A stretch of 64,000 bases of DNA, from NCBI GenBank assembly GCA_021186555.1, contig JAJKFL010000039.1, positions 14,178,733 to 14,242,732 of the forward strand. Direction: 5' to 3'. Shown here one piece after another: positions 23,945 through 35,420 of the stretch (the first letter of the stretch is position 1; every line of letters starts with the position of its first letter). A program made the position numbers and the translations under genes. This stretch comes from Reticulitermes speratus. Lineage: Eukaryota > Arthropoda > Insecta > Blattodea > Rhinotermitidae. The notes under the pieces were generated by a model that saw only the letters and a program-made list of their open reading frames with translations, was not told the DNA's origin and did no database searches.

Positions 23945-24720
23945 CGCAGTTAAATGACCTGCGCAGTTGAACAGTGCCGTCGAATAACATAATAATGAGT
24001 CAATTTAAAGTTCATATACAAGCCGTCCCTTTAATTCGTAGCTAAATAACCCCTGCAGTTAATAAAACTCCCTTAAATAACTTATGAATGAACAAGCCAG
24101 TGTTTAAAACATTCCCATTTAATGAACCGGTAAATAACCTGTGAGTTGATAGAGTGTCCTTCAACCACATAAGAGCTAAAGAATTCACGGTTTATAATCT
24201 TACCATTTAATTCATGCTTACAAGACGTGTGCAGCAGAAACATCGTCGCTGAATAACGTCAGAATGAACGAATTCACTGATGATAATCTTAGCATTTCAA
24301 TCACCCCTAAATGACATGTGCAGTTGTTACAGCCTCATTAAATAACAAGTATAAACCCTTTCATATTTCATGATTTTCCAGTTTCAATTGTTTCTAAAGG
24401 ACATGCATAGTTCACAAAGTGTCATTGATTGACATAAAAGTAACTAAATTATTTAAATCTTACTATATAATTCGTTGTTAAATGACCTGTTCAATTGACA
24501 CAGCTTAATTTAACACAATACTGAACCCATTCAACGGCTCTTAATCTTCCAATCCCATTCGTCGTTAAATGACTCCCTACAGTTGAAACAACACTGTTGA
24601 ATAACTTAATAATCAACCAGTTTACCTTTGATAATTCTCCGGCCTCTTTCGACCCTAAGTAGCTTCGCAGGTGAAACAGCTTTGTTAAATACGAAAGTTG
24701 GTCGGAAAACAAGTATATAT
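23945..24720. repeat. Decayed ~88-bp tandem array, about nine units
   Basis: A recognisable block (TAAATGACCTGYGCAGTTGA, in many variants) recurs at 23952, 24043, 24132, 24219, 24308, 24396, 24479, 24566 and 24656, a spacing of 83-91 bp. Between anchors each unit carries variants of 'gaataacataataatgaa', 'tttataatcttaccatttaa' and 'ttcgt'. Units differ strongly, so the array is old. Confidence 0.75.
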
Positions 24721-25145
24721 ATGACGTATAATTTCGTAACTGAGGAACCTACACTGATAGCGGTTATCATTATGGCAATTAGTGGCCCAGCATTTATTAT
24801 CTTTTGCAGCGCCGAATCAAAATCTTGGCGTCTATAAATTTAAAGAGGATCGCTAAGTGGGAAAAGCTGCGACACGATGGGTGATAACACAGGACACGGA
24901 CTGATACTAACAGGGAATAGCAAAGCTCCTCCCAAGGTAAAACAAAAGCCTCAGCAGTGTCTACGACTGTGTGACAAAGTGGTGGGACAGCAGGACAATT
25001 AAATCTGAAGTGTTCTTATTGGAGACGCAAATACAGGTAGGTATTTAATATTGTATTCACCGTGCATCTTGTATAAATTAAAATTGAAATTAAAACCAAC
25101 TTGATGCACACTCACTATTAAAAAACTTTAATAGTAGATTAATTA

Positions 25146-25187
25146 ACCCGACATGTTTCGGTCAGGTACCTGACCATCTTCAGGAGT
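25146..25187 (-). ncRNA. Hammerhead motif in the Penelope-like pLTR
   Basis: Minus strand: CTGAAGA (25183-25177), U, GGTCAG-GTAC-CTGACC stem II (6 bp, tetraloop), GAAA, ACATGT, H17 = C (25150). Stem I is short: four pairs including a G-U. The second copy at 25536-25557 has only the GAAA half, being truncated in the stem II loop. Confidence 0.65.
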
Positions 25188-25200
25188 ATACTACATTTAG

Positions 25201-25452
25201 TTACGTAGACCATATGTTAAAACACACATAAGATATGAGCCTATAAGGTCTCGTCGTATATAAAGTTCTTCTTCTATTGTTGCCGCTCACTTTGATGTTT
25301 ATATATGTGGGTTGCAATTTTTCGGCTCGACATATCTTGTTGAACCATATGGCCGCATTTGTCTTCTGTAGTTTCACTTTGATGTTGCGATGTTTGTAGA
25401 TTTGGCTTGCTTGTTGGGCGTCGATGTATTTAATATTGTATTCACCGTGCAT
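25201..25452 (-). pseudogene. Penelope-like ORF, N-terminal 83 codons only
   Basis: Starting at the ATG shared by all related copies, the frame opens MHGEYNIKYIDAQQASQIYK and continues KVKLQKTNAAIWFNKICRAE, LQPTYINIKVSGNNRRRTL. The block (K-L-x-K-T-N-A-x-I-W-F-N-K-I-C ... L-Q-P-x-Y-I-x-I-K) is the conserved region upstream of the RT domain in insect Penelope-like proteins. The frame then stops and runs into the next hammerhead, so RT motifs and the GIY-YIG domain are absent. An upstream in-frame Met at 25497 exists, but the M-H-G start is shared with copies elsewhere in the window. Confidence 0.7.
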
Positions 25453-25629
25453 CTTGTATAAATTAAAATTGAAATTAAAACCAACTTTGATGCACACTCA
25501 CTATTAGAAAACTTTAATAGTAGATTAATTAACCCGACATGTTTCGGTCAGGTACCTACTCCTTATCCGAGAGTCTCGGGACGAGATGATTTTCGGAATT
25601 CAGATTCTTTCAAATTTTAGAGGTTTTCG

Positions 25630-25852
25630 GTCGCACTATGGCCCTGGGATCGACTCAGCCTCTAACAGAAATGAGTACCAGGAGTATTTCCTGGGGGGGG
25701 GGGGGGGGGGAGGGGGGTAAAGGCGGCCGGTACGTAGGGCTGACAACATTACCACTTTCATGTGCCTATTGTATAGACATCTGGGAGCCTCAACCTCCTG
25801 GAACCCTAAGGGCCTGTCCAGGCCTGTAATGGGATTGCTTTACCTTTACGGT
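25630..25852 (+). mobile_element. SINE-3 copy, 5'-truncated
   Basis: Starts in the body ('ttcggtcgcactatggccct') without tRNA head. It contains 'ggatcgactcagcctctaac', a G17 tract (25696-25712, expanded from the family 'cctgggggtaaa'), 'gtagggctgacaac' and ends TTGCTTTACCTTTA. Confidence 0.85.
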
Positions 25853-26589
25853 GTATATACCGTATATTACTCGTATGTAACATTCCCAGCGGGGTCAGGG
25901 GCAGCACCCCGTAATCAAAGACATTAATATCTCTGCAGCGAAACTTATGAATATTCACACTAAGTGGGATAAATAAAGACTATAAATAGTATTGCAGTTT
26001 ATTATATACTGTAATTAATAAACTGGTAAATGAAATATTGGGATAAATGTAGACCGTAAATACTCTAGTACTTTTTATTTCTAAGGAAAACTTTCAGCAA
26101 AACTTCAAACATACACAGGTTCAAACCAAGCTAACTACTTATACATAAACGTGTAGTAAATGTTCATTACGTCTGGCATCTGGCGTGGGTCAAAACTTTC
26201 GGTTTTCAGAGGTTTTCACTTTTCGAAATTCCGGATAAGGGGTTGCGTACCAGTATATGCTTTGTAAACTTATTTTATGGCCGAGCCTTCTAACATAACA
26301 ACCGAAACCCAACACGCATTTGTGAAGGAACATAAATATATGGCATATGTACAGGCTACGTCATGTTGACATTCGTTTCACCGACACAACGTAGAAATAA
26401 CTGTGAAAGTGTCAGCTGTTGTGGGAAAGTGCGAGCAAGCCTATTGTTCTCCTGAGAAGCTAATCTCACAGTGGGAGGGGACTGATCCAACGTCATATGC
26501 TTATCGCATTCCGAACTGCAGTCATGTTTCTGAATACAGCTGCACGTGATTGTGCAGTAATCAGCCAGGTATATACCTACATTAATATC

Positions 26590-27360
26590 TATATAACTGT
26601 TTAACTAACTACCTAGGCAACTAATTAAATGGGTAAATATTTGGTTAGATAAATAAAATACTCTGTTACTTTAAGGTAGCATATTCCTGTTGCGCTATTA
26701 AACACAAGTGAATGTTGCAATCAGTCAACACAACATTATATTCAGGAAGGGTAGGGCTACATGTTTCGGCTTAAAACAATTATCCATCATTAGGCCTAAT
26801 TCCAAGAATACAAAAGGGGGTATATTTTACAACTGAGATCTAAAATCTGAAATACATTTGCAAAATATAACTCCTTTTCTATTCTTGTAATTAGGCCTGA
26901 TAATGGCTAATTATTTTTAGCCGAAACACTTAGCCTTATTCCTCCTGAATATGTTTTGTTGACTGATGTAACAATCATTTGTAACAAATTCTATGTCTAA
27001 GTAACTATTTAATTAGTTAAAGATTCGGAAAATAAAGTCACTGCTATTCTCGAAATGTCGATAACTATTGCCAGTCGACAGGGACTAAGACTGCCACTGT
27101 TCGGCAACATCGCTATGAGAAACTCAAATCTCCCAAGTACGTAACTAGGTTATTACCTAACTAAGTAACTAGACAATTACCTACGAAACTGAGAGGAATT
27201 TAATTATAAATTCTAAAAAGCTATCTACGTACGTAAATAGTTTACTAGCTACCTGACTTACTCAGAAATAAATCAACTTTTTAAATAACTGATAAATGAT
27301 CTATGTACATAAATGACTGGGTGTCTAATAAAAAAGGCAAATATATATCTACGAAGTAGA
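26590..27360. repeat. Cryptic CTAA/GTAA simple-sequence region
   Basis: Blocks such as 'aactaactacctaggcaacta', 'taactaggttattacctaac' and 'acgtacgtaaatag' recur with loose 4-bp periodicity. This is low-complexity drift rather than a phased tandem array. The element at 26714-26972 interrupts it. Confidence 0.45.
26714..26972. mobile_element. Inverted-repeat element with two degenerate hammerheads
   Basis: Ends 'caatcagtcaacacaacatt' and 'tgttttgttgactgatg' are inverted. The left half (minus) has CTAATGA and the right half (plus) has CTGATAA, each followed by a stem II candidate (right: GGCTAA / TTAGCC) and CCGAAACA. Each core has one substitution at a conserved position (G5 to A; G8 to A), so both are probably inactive. 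Confidence 0.65.
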
Positions 27361-28277
27361 AAATTAATATACATATATTTGGTTTAATAACGAAGTACAT
27401 CTACGGAGCAGCGTTTTAATTATGAAGCTGATAATCGCTCAGTGGGTCAAAAAATTTCTAATGTTTCGGCGAATGCGAATGTTCAAAACCGTTTTCACAA
27501 GTGTCGACCACTGGACCCTACCTTACGCTAGTTGAATACATTCCTCACCCTCGAAACTCATTTCTAAAAAGAAGAGTGCGATATTGTTCGCTATTTACTA
27601 TTAGGTCTTTCAAGTGGGCTCTCATTGTGTCATTTTCCAAAACTAAATTCAGCGAAAATAGCAGATGAGTGGTTAGAAATTTTGGGTTCGTACTCGGAGA
27701 AGTACCGCTTTCGATTCTTGGCACGGTAACCCTTTACAGAGAATGGTTGTTTTCCGCACGAGTAATCTTCATCTTTCAGTTATACTTATGCATTACTAGG
27801 GTCTGCAATAAACTGTCAGTTTATCCCACCTTGATCCGTGCAATAAAATTCCTACTTCGCAGGAAGCTCATACCAGGCCGCATTGCTATGTTATATATGA
27901 GCCTGTAGGATTGGTGAGTACCAAAATTTATCTTCTGGCATGTGACGTAGTGTAGGTTGGCAGTACACGGCGTCACGTACCTGAGAAAAGTAATCTCGAA
28001 TTTTGTTACTCTTTATGGAAAAGATGTGACAAGAACAAAAACGCGGAAATGAAGATACATAATTCGTGACACTTTGTTAGTGACACTGATATATAACGAA
28101 AGAGAAGGAATATCACTCTCTGGCTTTGGGCAATGTATTAGAAATGACTTCTATCGACAATGAATGAATGGTAACGCCTCTGAAATATACCAAGTCGCAA
28201 GGAGTGCATTTCTAAAACGTGAGAATTCCACTGGAGTATACACCGTTCCAACTCCGGGAACAGCACTCCAGCTGTGC
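27361..28277. other. No gene seen
   Basis: No supported exon, RNA gene or recognised repeat. Confidence 0.45.
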
Positions 28278-28545
28278 GTGATTTCAGGCTTCCACCGCGA
28301 TGTTGATGAGATCTGTGCTCTTCTAGGGTGTTACGCAGCGTCGAGTGGTAGTTGTGTACCGACGTTTTGGGACAATTTACCAGTCCCATCTTCAAGGGCC
28401 AAGAAGTCCAGGAAGAAAACCCAAAAAGTAAGCCTTTCTTATTGGATTACTTGACCTTTGAAGGTGGAACTGATAGGTTGTCCCGAAACGTCGGTACAGA
28501 ACTACCACTCCACGCTGCGTAATACCCCAGAACAGCGCAGATCTC
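28278..28545. mobile_element. Family P palindromic element with enlarged centre
   Basis: Left arm 'ttcaggcttccaccgcgatg', right arm '..ctgcgtaataccccagaaca'. The centre between the arms holds about 45 bp more than in other copies ('aggaagaaaacccaaaaagt'). Confidence 0.8.
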
Positions 28546-29381
28546 AGTACTCCAGCTTTCTGTGCTAAGGCTAGATTCCTCATCAGAGCGGTGTGTTCAA
28601 TTCCACATCCACAGCAGCTAGACATATCGTAACTTCGCATTCTAGGAAAACCAGAATGAAATCCAGTCCTTTTCAGTCAGCTTCAGTAGTTGAACCACAT
28701 TAATTTGCGACTTCGTGTCTCTTTTTGTCTTCATTTTGTAAACACCACTCTAAAGAGAATTATGTAATTTGTTATTGCATGTTCGCTCATGAAAGAAAAA
28801 CCGGTACTATTAATACATAGGCAACTCTGCCAGCCATCTGTAATGACATAAGATAGACGAAGTAATAAAGAGTTTAAGATATCTATTTACTTATTTATTT
28901 ATTGTTTATTTAAGGACACTCAGTAACTCAGGCCAAAGACTTACAGCTTCTGATGTTAGGATGAATAATGGATATTGAAATACAGAGCGTGCGAAAAGAC
29001 TTGGTCGTGGCTTGTTACAAGATACTAACCCGACGTCTATCTCGACCTCGAAAACCCTCTTATGACGGCCAATGTTTCCTCACGAAAACAATCAGGAACT
29101 TCACCACTTGAGAATAATTGGTTGTTGAGAAACTGAGAAAAAAATATTGAGTAACTGACAGTCTTTAGGCTTCTGCGCATATGTCGCGAGAAGAGCCTAT
29201 TATTAGCTTCTCCACGTCCGTCCGTTCGTATGTGTCACCCCGGCTCCCACTTCAGGGATTTTCGTCAAATTGGATATTAGACACTTATACAAATCTGTCA
29301 AGATAATCCAAATTTTGTTAAAATCAGACAAAAATATCTGGCACTTTACGTGAAGACCAAAGAGCATTTTATATCGTTGAC
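28546..29381. other. No gene seen
   Basis: Contains a short TTTA-type run near 28883. No supported gene. Confidence 0.45.
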
Positions 29382-29760
29382 AGCAACACATGTATCTCAA
29401 CAATACAGAGAACAACACTAAACAGAAGGCTCTGTTACGTTACCTTGGCGACGCGTTAAATATTTATATACCTGACAGCGACAAAAGTACCGCAAAATTG
29501 CATTCTCATTATTACTTTCTGTGTTGTTTAACAATAATACGGAGAATACACTGTTGCACTTCCATGGCGACGAATTCAATATTTGTATTGACAACACATC
29601 TATGTCAACAATAGACAGAACAACAATAAATAGAACGCATTGTAGCCTTTTAAAGTTATTGCTCTCTGTATTTTTGGAAGCTTACAAGATCGACCGTTTA
29701 CATAAAAAGGCTCTGATAGTAATGGCAACGTCGACGACATTCACACGGCAATAGTGGTTA
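29382..29760. repeat. Irregular decayed tandem repeat
   Basis: Variants of 'cagcaacacatgtatctcaac' (29382, 29591), 'acaatacagagaacaacac' (29400, 29529, 29609) and 'tggcgacgaattcaatattt' (29442, 29563, 29721) recur in shuffled spacing of about 80-130 bp. Confidence 0.5.
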
Positions 29761-30094
29761 CGCGAATGCGCCACAATAATACATTACACGTACACTGCCC
29801 GTCTTGTTAACATATTCACGGTCGCTCTATTAACTTTATTGGTTATACAGCGTCAAATGACAGAAAAAATGTAACTGGTGACATGGAAGTGTGTGGCAAT
29901 TGAGAATAATGGTTGTTATAATTTTCTATCCAACGTTTTTGTGAAGGGACTGAAGAAACCAGGACACACTTCACTTAAAAAAAGAAAACTCCCAGATCGA
30001 AATCGGATTGATAGACCTAATGTTATTTCCCTTTGACGTTTGTAGAGCTATGATAAACTGTGGTGTAAATGCGTATGTTGTAGTACTGGGAAAG

Positions 30095-30362
30095 ACGGTG
30101 GTGCAGTTGTTTGAGGTACTGCACTACTAGCCGGAAGGTCGCGGGTTCGATTCCCGATGGTGTCATGGGAATTTTTCATTCACATAATACTTTCGGTCGC
30201 ACTATGGCCCTGGAGTCGATTCAGCCTCTAACATAAATGAGTACCGGTGCGTAGGGCTGACAACCTTACCACCTTCATGTGCTGATTGTCTAGAAACCTG
30301 GAGCCTCAAACTCCTGGAACCCTAAGGGCCTGTCCAGGCCTGTAATGGGATAGCTTTACATT
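30095..30362 (+). mobile_element. SINE-3 copy with tRNA-like head
   Basis: A-box-like 'gcagttgtttgaggtactgc', B box GGTTCGATTCC, then 'cgatggtgtcatgggaattt', 'cggtcgcactatggccctgg', 'gtagggctgacaacctt', 'aagggcctgtccaggcctgt' and 3' GCTTTACATTTA. The middle G-run block is deleted. Confidence 0.85.
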
Positions 30363-30584
30363 TAGTACTGGGAAAGGAGGATATAGACCTATGATACAAG
30401 CACTATATTGTTAACGTGTGGGTCCTTTTATTTGTTCCTGTACACTGCAGCCAATATCATGGAATATGCTGATCGCGAGATTACATAACACAATGTTCAA
30501 GTTGTTGCCGGTACAAACATAACCAACTTTTGCAAACATAATGAGGAGAGCGTATATGGCACTACACGGAGAAAAATGTAATTT

Positions 30585-30770
30585 ATTGTTGTAAAGCTAA
30601 CAAACAACACAGATGACATGACATTGTGGCAAAGCTAATTAGCAACACAGATATGACATTACTTTTTGACAAAACTAAATAATTTGGCAAAGCCAATGAA
30701 CAACAAAGATATGACACTGCACTGAGATATTTAATAAATTGTTGCAAAGCTAATGAAAAACAAATATGGC
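30585..30770. repeat. Four-unit decayed tandem repeat
   Basis: The unit GGCAAAGCTAATGAACAAC plus 'acagatatgacatta' recurs near 30591, 30627, 30677 and 30741, with spacing growing from about 36 to 64 bp through insertions. Confidence 0.65.
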
Positions 30771-31396
30771 AATATACAGGCCCATACTATTATTCATTGT
30801 ATGTCTATATTTCAAAGAATGTTTGTTGATCTTACGATGTGACCCAGACTCAGATAACGGAATGACAAGAAAATGAATCTTCGCGAAATATGGTGAGAAG
30901 GTGAGGAATGGATTCATTTGGCTTAGAATAAAGTCCAATGGCAGGTTTCTGTGAACACGATACTGACCCGTATAATTAGAGTCTATAGGGTCTATTATTG
31001 TATGCATTCATTGAAATCACTTATTACAGACCGTCGAGATTTTCAGGAGCATGTACTCCATTTTTATATTTATGTGGTCCCTCGCTGTAAAACAGGTACA
31101 AATAAAAAGGCCCGATTCGTACTGTAAGGACAGCCATGTTGCAGTTAAGAGTCAGACAGATGTTCCTCACTGTGTCTGAGTAGGATTATCCACACTATCG
31201 ATAATGTTCAAGGCACGGCGTGGTCACGAAGAGATGCATTTAAATACAGGAAAAACATAATTTTCCTTGACCGTGAGTGAATCGCGAACGTACCCATAGT
31301 TAGAGTCGAGCTATAAGCACTCGACGTAGTTAGAAATAAAACTGGCAATATCAAGGATTTCTTTGGAGATTTTTAAAACGTGTGTAGAATTTGTGT

Positions 31397-31423
31397 TTAT
31401 ATATATATATATATATATATATG
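31397..31423. repeat. (TA)n microsatellite
   Basis: About 13 TA units. Confidence 0.95.
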
Positions 31424-31425
31424 TC

Positions 31426-32825
31426 AAAACATTTTTTTTGCCAATCATATGCTCTAGAAAAAGGAACTTTAACACGTCCGTCTTGATGCGTCAACCGATA
31501 GGGAAACGTTTTTACAAAGCATTCAATACAGCCCAATTACATTTTCGTTACTACCATATGAACAAAAAATTCAGTATTCATCGCCATATCCGGTGTTAAC
31601 GCAAGACAGTCATATTGTATTTTCAAATATTACACAAACAACAGAATAAACATATACCATGTATCTTAGAAGTCCTAGAATAGGTACAAATTCTATCACC
31701 ACCTCCATGCAAAATTCCTTTACGTGTCTTACGATAAGATAAATCACTTCATCCATAGTACACCGTATTATAAGATAATCAGTCTACACACTTCCTAGTG
31801 GTCACATATCTGGACCAGCTTTATGTCCTAAGAGAGCTCGGACATGTATTTCTCGACCAATACCATCACGTTATCCTGCAGCGAGGCTCCCTCTTCGGAG
31901 ACAAGAAAGAAAAGTGTAACAGCGTGAGATACTCTGAGCATGTAGTTACCTACATATTATACAATAAATTTTAATTTATATAATTAACTTTAATAAGTCG
32001 TTATTTATACCACATAAGTATTGGTTTAATTGTAACAGTTACAGAAGCGCAAGGTATTCCCAAGGTCTACTAATATTTATATTTCTGAGCATAAATTGTA
32101 GTTTCTGTAAAAATTTAGAAAATATATAAGATGTAATATTCGATATGTATCTTAAAATATTTTTAGTATGGCTGTTGCATAAAGTGTAATTATTCGGTAG
32201 GTAAAACCTGTTTTAAAATTACTAATGTTATGTATCACACATTTTATTTTGTTATAATTAATTTATGCTGAAAAATACACAGGAAAATTTTCCAGTTTTC
32301 ACAAAGAATATACATACATTTAACAATTACGATAATTTCCCTCTACATTTATCTTTAATTTTTTCTCGATGTGAGGCCTGTATCCGAGAGGGTTGAAGTA
32401 AGGTAGTGGCGCGTTTGACAGACCTATTCTAACACACTTTGGTATTCCTGTGTGGTCGAAACCCTGGAACTGGTTTGTCTAAGGAGGTTCGAGGTTTTGT
32501 TTATAATGTTTATACTCCGATACAAGGGCTGCACTAAAAAGTGTACTTTCAGACTGCTAAGAAAGTAGCTTTTTCCCCAAGGCTATTTTAAACATTCATA
32601 TCTTAACATTTAATTTAGAATCCGTACTTCGTTTTGAAATATCCAGGGTAATAAAAATTTATTTTCTTTAAACTGCAAAAACGAATGGACTGAACGGTTG
32701 TCATGCTGGCGAATGCCGTTCTTTAGAGTACTGATTTTTTCAAACACCACATACACCCAGTTCATAATTGTTAGCAGTCGTAATCGAGATATCTCGTGCG
32801 TAACATGGAAAGGGTCTGTACTTAC
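31426..32825. other. AT-rich; likely intron on the minus strand
   Basis: No exon is visible. It lies directly downstream, in the minus-strand sense, of the donor at 32825. Confidence 0.4.
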
Positions 32826-33638
32826 CTTGAGTTTTGACTGACAGTAAGAAGACGAGTTATCGGGCAGAAGTCCAGTGGTCGAGCCCATGGGAGTCTCCCT
32901 CAGACCCTTGCTATCACCCGTCGCTTCTGTCGAAGATGAGAAGTTGTAGGAACTTCCACTGCTACTGTTCGTTCCTGGGCTGCTTGCCCTGCTCAGCTGA
33001 GACACAACACTCAAACTAAAGCCGTGGTGCTGCCCTGTGTCGCGGGCCGCGGGGTGCATGCCTTTATGTTCCTCCGAGGCTGTTAAAGACGAAGAGACAT
33101 CCAGTTTGTAGTATCTAGAACTATTGCCAACAAGTGCCTCATTAACACTGCCGGGAGGATGGAACTTGTGATGTGTAATGTCTCCGCTAGGTTCGCTCTC
33201 ACCACGCTTGGCCTCTGACGAATCCAGATTCTTCGTATCATTCCGCTTGGAAAGTTCCGATCCCTTGTCTTGATACACGGGTCTTTGCTTTCCACTGGTC
33301 TGAACTGTCACTGGATTTGTTTTAGAAGCTTTATTTTCTGATATTTGGGTGTTTTCTGCAACACGATTGCTTGTTCTAAGTTTCTCGGGCTCCGACTCTT
33401 TTGTCACGGCAGTTTCAGTTCTAGCTGTTGCCTCTGATGGCAAAACGTAGACTGTAGTGGTTGTCGGATCTTGTTTGCTTCTAGAAGGAACATCCTCGGA
33501 CAGAACCCTGAACACTCCGGATACGTCTGCGACGTTCTCCTGCGCATTCCAGGGCTGCCGATGTGATGATAGAGGCTTAAACACGCCGCTCTGCGGTGCT
33601 TCGGAAGCAGCTTCGTTCCGTTTACCATGGCGCACACC
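32826..33638 (-). CDS. Internal coding exon of an unrecognised disordered protein
   Basis: The exon is 813 bp, exactly 271 codons, open throughout and in phase 0 at both ends. The acceptor is TTTGTCAG|GGTGTGCG (AG at 33640-33639) and the donor is AAACTCAAG|GTAAGTAC (GT at 32825-32824), a near-ideal site. The peptide starts GVRHGKRNEAASEAP and ends SYCQSKLK. It is Ser/Thr/Glu/Lys-rich with low-complexity Ser runs (TNSSSGSSYNFSSST), no membrane segment and no domain I can name. A more ordered stretch is VSGVFRVLSEDVPSRS followed by TTTTVYVLPSEA. The open frame continues past the donor to 32610 by chance. Product unknown; that it is a real exon is fairly secure. Confidence 0.7.
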
Positions 33639-33839
33639 CTGACAAACACACACAATTTATTTTAAAGTTGTCCTTATAAATCGTATTTATTATGTAAGAA
33701 GTATTTTATTCATATTTTAACCATAAGTTTTCAAACAATATAAGTTGTAACTTTTATAATAAGCGATATCAACAACGGAGCATTCTAGACTGTGGAACCA
33801 TGTAAATAGTGGCAGTTGGTTTTAAACCTGGCACAATGT

Positions 33840-33881
33840 GCTCTCTGAGGATGGCGCGCTTGTACCGAAACATGTCGGAGC
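33840..33881 (+). ncRNA. Hammerhead-like motif
   Basis: GCTCT (33840-33844) pairs with GGAGC (33877-33881, one G-U). Core CTGAGGA (33845-33851), extra U, GAAA (33867-33870), ACATGT, H17 = C (33876). Stem II is reduced to GG/CC, possibly by decay of GGTAC/GTACC. Confidence 0.6.
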
Positions 33882-34640
33882 CACGTGTTTAACACTCATA
33901 CGTAACTACTGTGGATTTAGTTGGTACAATAAATTGAATACATTGACACAAAATTTAATGTTTTCGTGCTTTGGTGACGTTTTAATGAGCAAATCAAGGG
34001 ATGGTTACAAAGTAGTAGCTCTAAATTTGTCTTAATGTTTTAACATTTGACTCCATAACATAAATTGTAAAAGACCGTTGCTCTAGAAAGGGTAGAAATT
34101 TAATATATACATTGTATGAGAAAAAAGATGTAGTAACGTGAAATTTGGAAACCAACTCAGTATTTCTTCCAGGGTCGAGTAAACTCACGAGAACCTGGGG
34201 TGGAATTCGCCAGTCTTCTGAGCTTGTGGAGACACACTGACACGCAGCAAGCAAGTAAGCAAGACAACGGAATTCAAATGCACGAGCCCCGGAGGTAATT
34301 AATGACGAGTTACTTTATTTATAGACTTACACGCTTGTGTTATAATGGTTGCACATCTATTTCCTTGGGCGAGTAAGTCTCCCTATTTATAATTCGTAAT
34401 CGACCGAAGGTTACAAAATTGTTATTCATATTCCATACTTTAAAAATCCCCTTTTAAAGAGATGTTACCAAAATATTCATGATTGTTAAATGTGACCTTA
34501 GAAACTGTCGTGGATGATTTAAAGATATTAACTTGGAAAATCTAGAAGTATTGAGGGCAATATGGAAAGATATGACGACGTTCGATCGGGCTAACAGCCG
34601 AAGTAATTTTGTGTTACTTAACAGTGGAGTTTGCGATATA
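33882..34640. other. No gene seen; inside the putative minus-strand intron
   Basis: AT-rich; no supported exon or recognised repeat. Confidence 0.4.
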
Positions 34641-34850
34641 TACATCAGCACACAGTGAAATATAGAAGGCTACAATGGATTGGATTTGTATCTCACATAC
34701 AGATGGCAGAAATGCACATATAAGTTTGGTTTGGAAACCCCTTTGTAAGACACGCAAGGATATGGGGTAGGCAGCACAGATGTAAATTTGAAGGTGATAA
34801 ATTTTAAGAATTGAAGGTTGATTGAACTGGCTCAGTGTCTTTTCCAAAGA
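34640..34850 (+). pseudogene. LINE C-terminal scrap
   Basis: The translation RLQWIGFVSHTDGRNAH matches the 'RLRWLGHV.RM.E.R' segment after the LINE RT. A later 'EG.LNWLSVFSKE' fits the end of the same ORF type. Frame broken. Confidence 0.5.
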
Positions 34851-35289
34851 GGTACTACACTGACAGCGTCAGTACATTTGTTACTTACTCAGGAAGCGTA
34901 ATCTGTATCTTTATTACTCTTTTTATTCATGTGTTTTTACGTAATTATTTTTCATATACTGCGTATTCATTTATGTAATCGCCTTATAATATACCGGTAT
35001 TACCTGACGTTACGTTTAACATGTTGATTTAGTTGTTTACTTGTATTCAGTCTGCTAGCGCGCGGCTACAAACAGCCTCATAATTTACACATCAATGTCC
35101 AATTGTCCAGATGTAAGAACTATCACATTAGCTGTGCTATCATCATGTAATTTATATATTCAAAGCTGTTACCAGCCACTAATGAGTACTTCTGCGGTTT
35201 TCGAGTGTTTAAACAATCCTTTACATGCTAAGCACGGGGCTGTGTGTAACACTTCATAACAAGCTAGGGTATGACGCCTCTGATTGGTG

Positions 35290-35420
35290 TATAGGTACCA
35301 ACGTTTCTAAGCACCTTACTGCCTCCGTCTTGGAGGCAGTCCAAACCACACCCTTTTTTGGACTGCGCTGAAGATGGAGGCAGAAACGTCCTCATGAACG
35401 TGGTACCTATGTTCCAGTAG
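35290..35420. mobile_element. Short inverted-repeat element with hammerhead-like remnants
   Basis: 'taggtaccaacgtttct' on the left and 'agaaacgtcc..cgtggtacct' on the right are inverted. 'tgcctccgtcttggaggca' forms a hairpin, and CTGAAGATGGAGGCAGAAACG on the plus strand shows core and GAAA but a collapsed stem II. Confidence 0.5.

Larger units (their letters stand above)
25041..25557 (-). mobile_element. Penelope-like element: direct pLTR copies around an N-terminal ORF
   Basis: Segments 25041-25171 and 25426-25557 are near-identical direct repeats 385 bp apart. On the minus strand the order is partial hammerhead (second copy, starting inside stem II), leader, ATG and ORF, complete hammerhead, leader, ATG and nine codons. 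This is the partially tandem pLTR layout known for Penelope-like retroelements, but with almost the whole RT/endonuclease region missing. Confidence 0.75.

Noticed and set aside
23945..24720. CRISPR-like spacing of 88 bp
   Set aside because: Whole units are related to each other, not conserved repeats between unique spacers.
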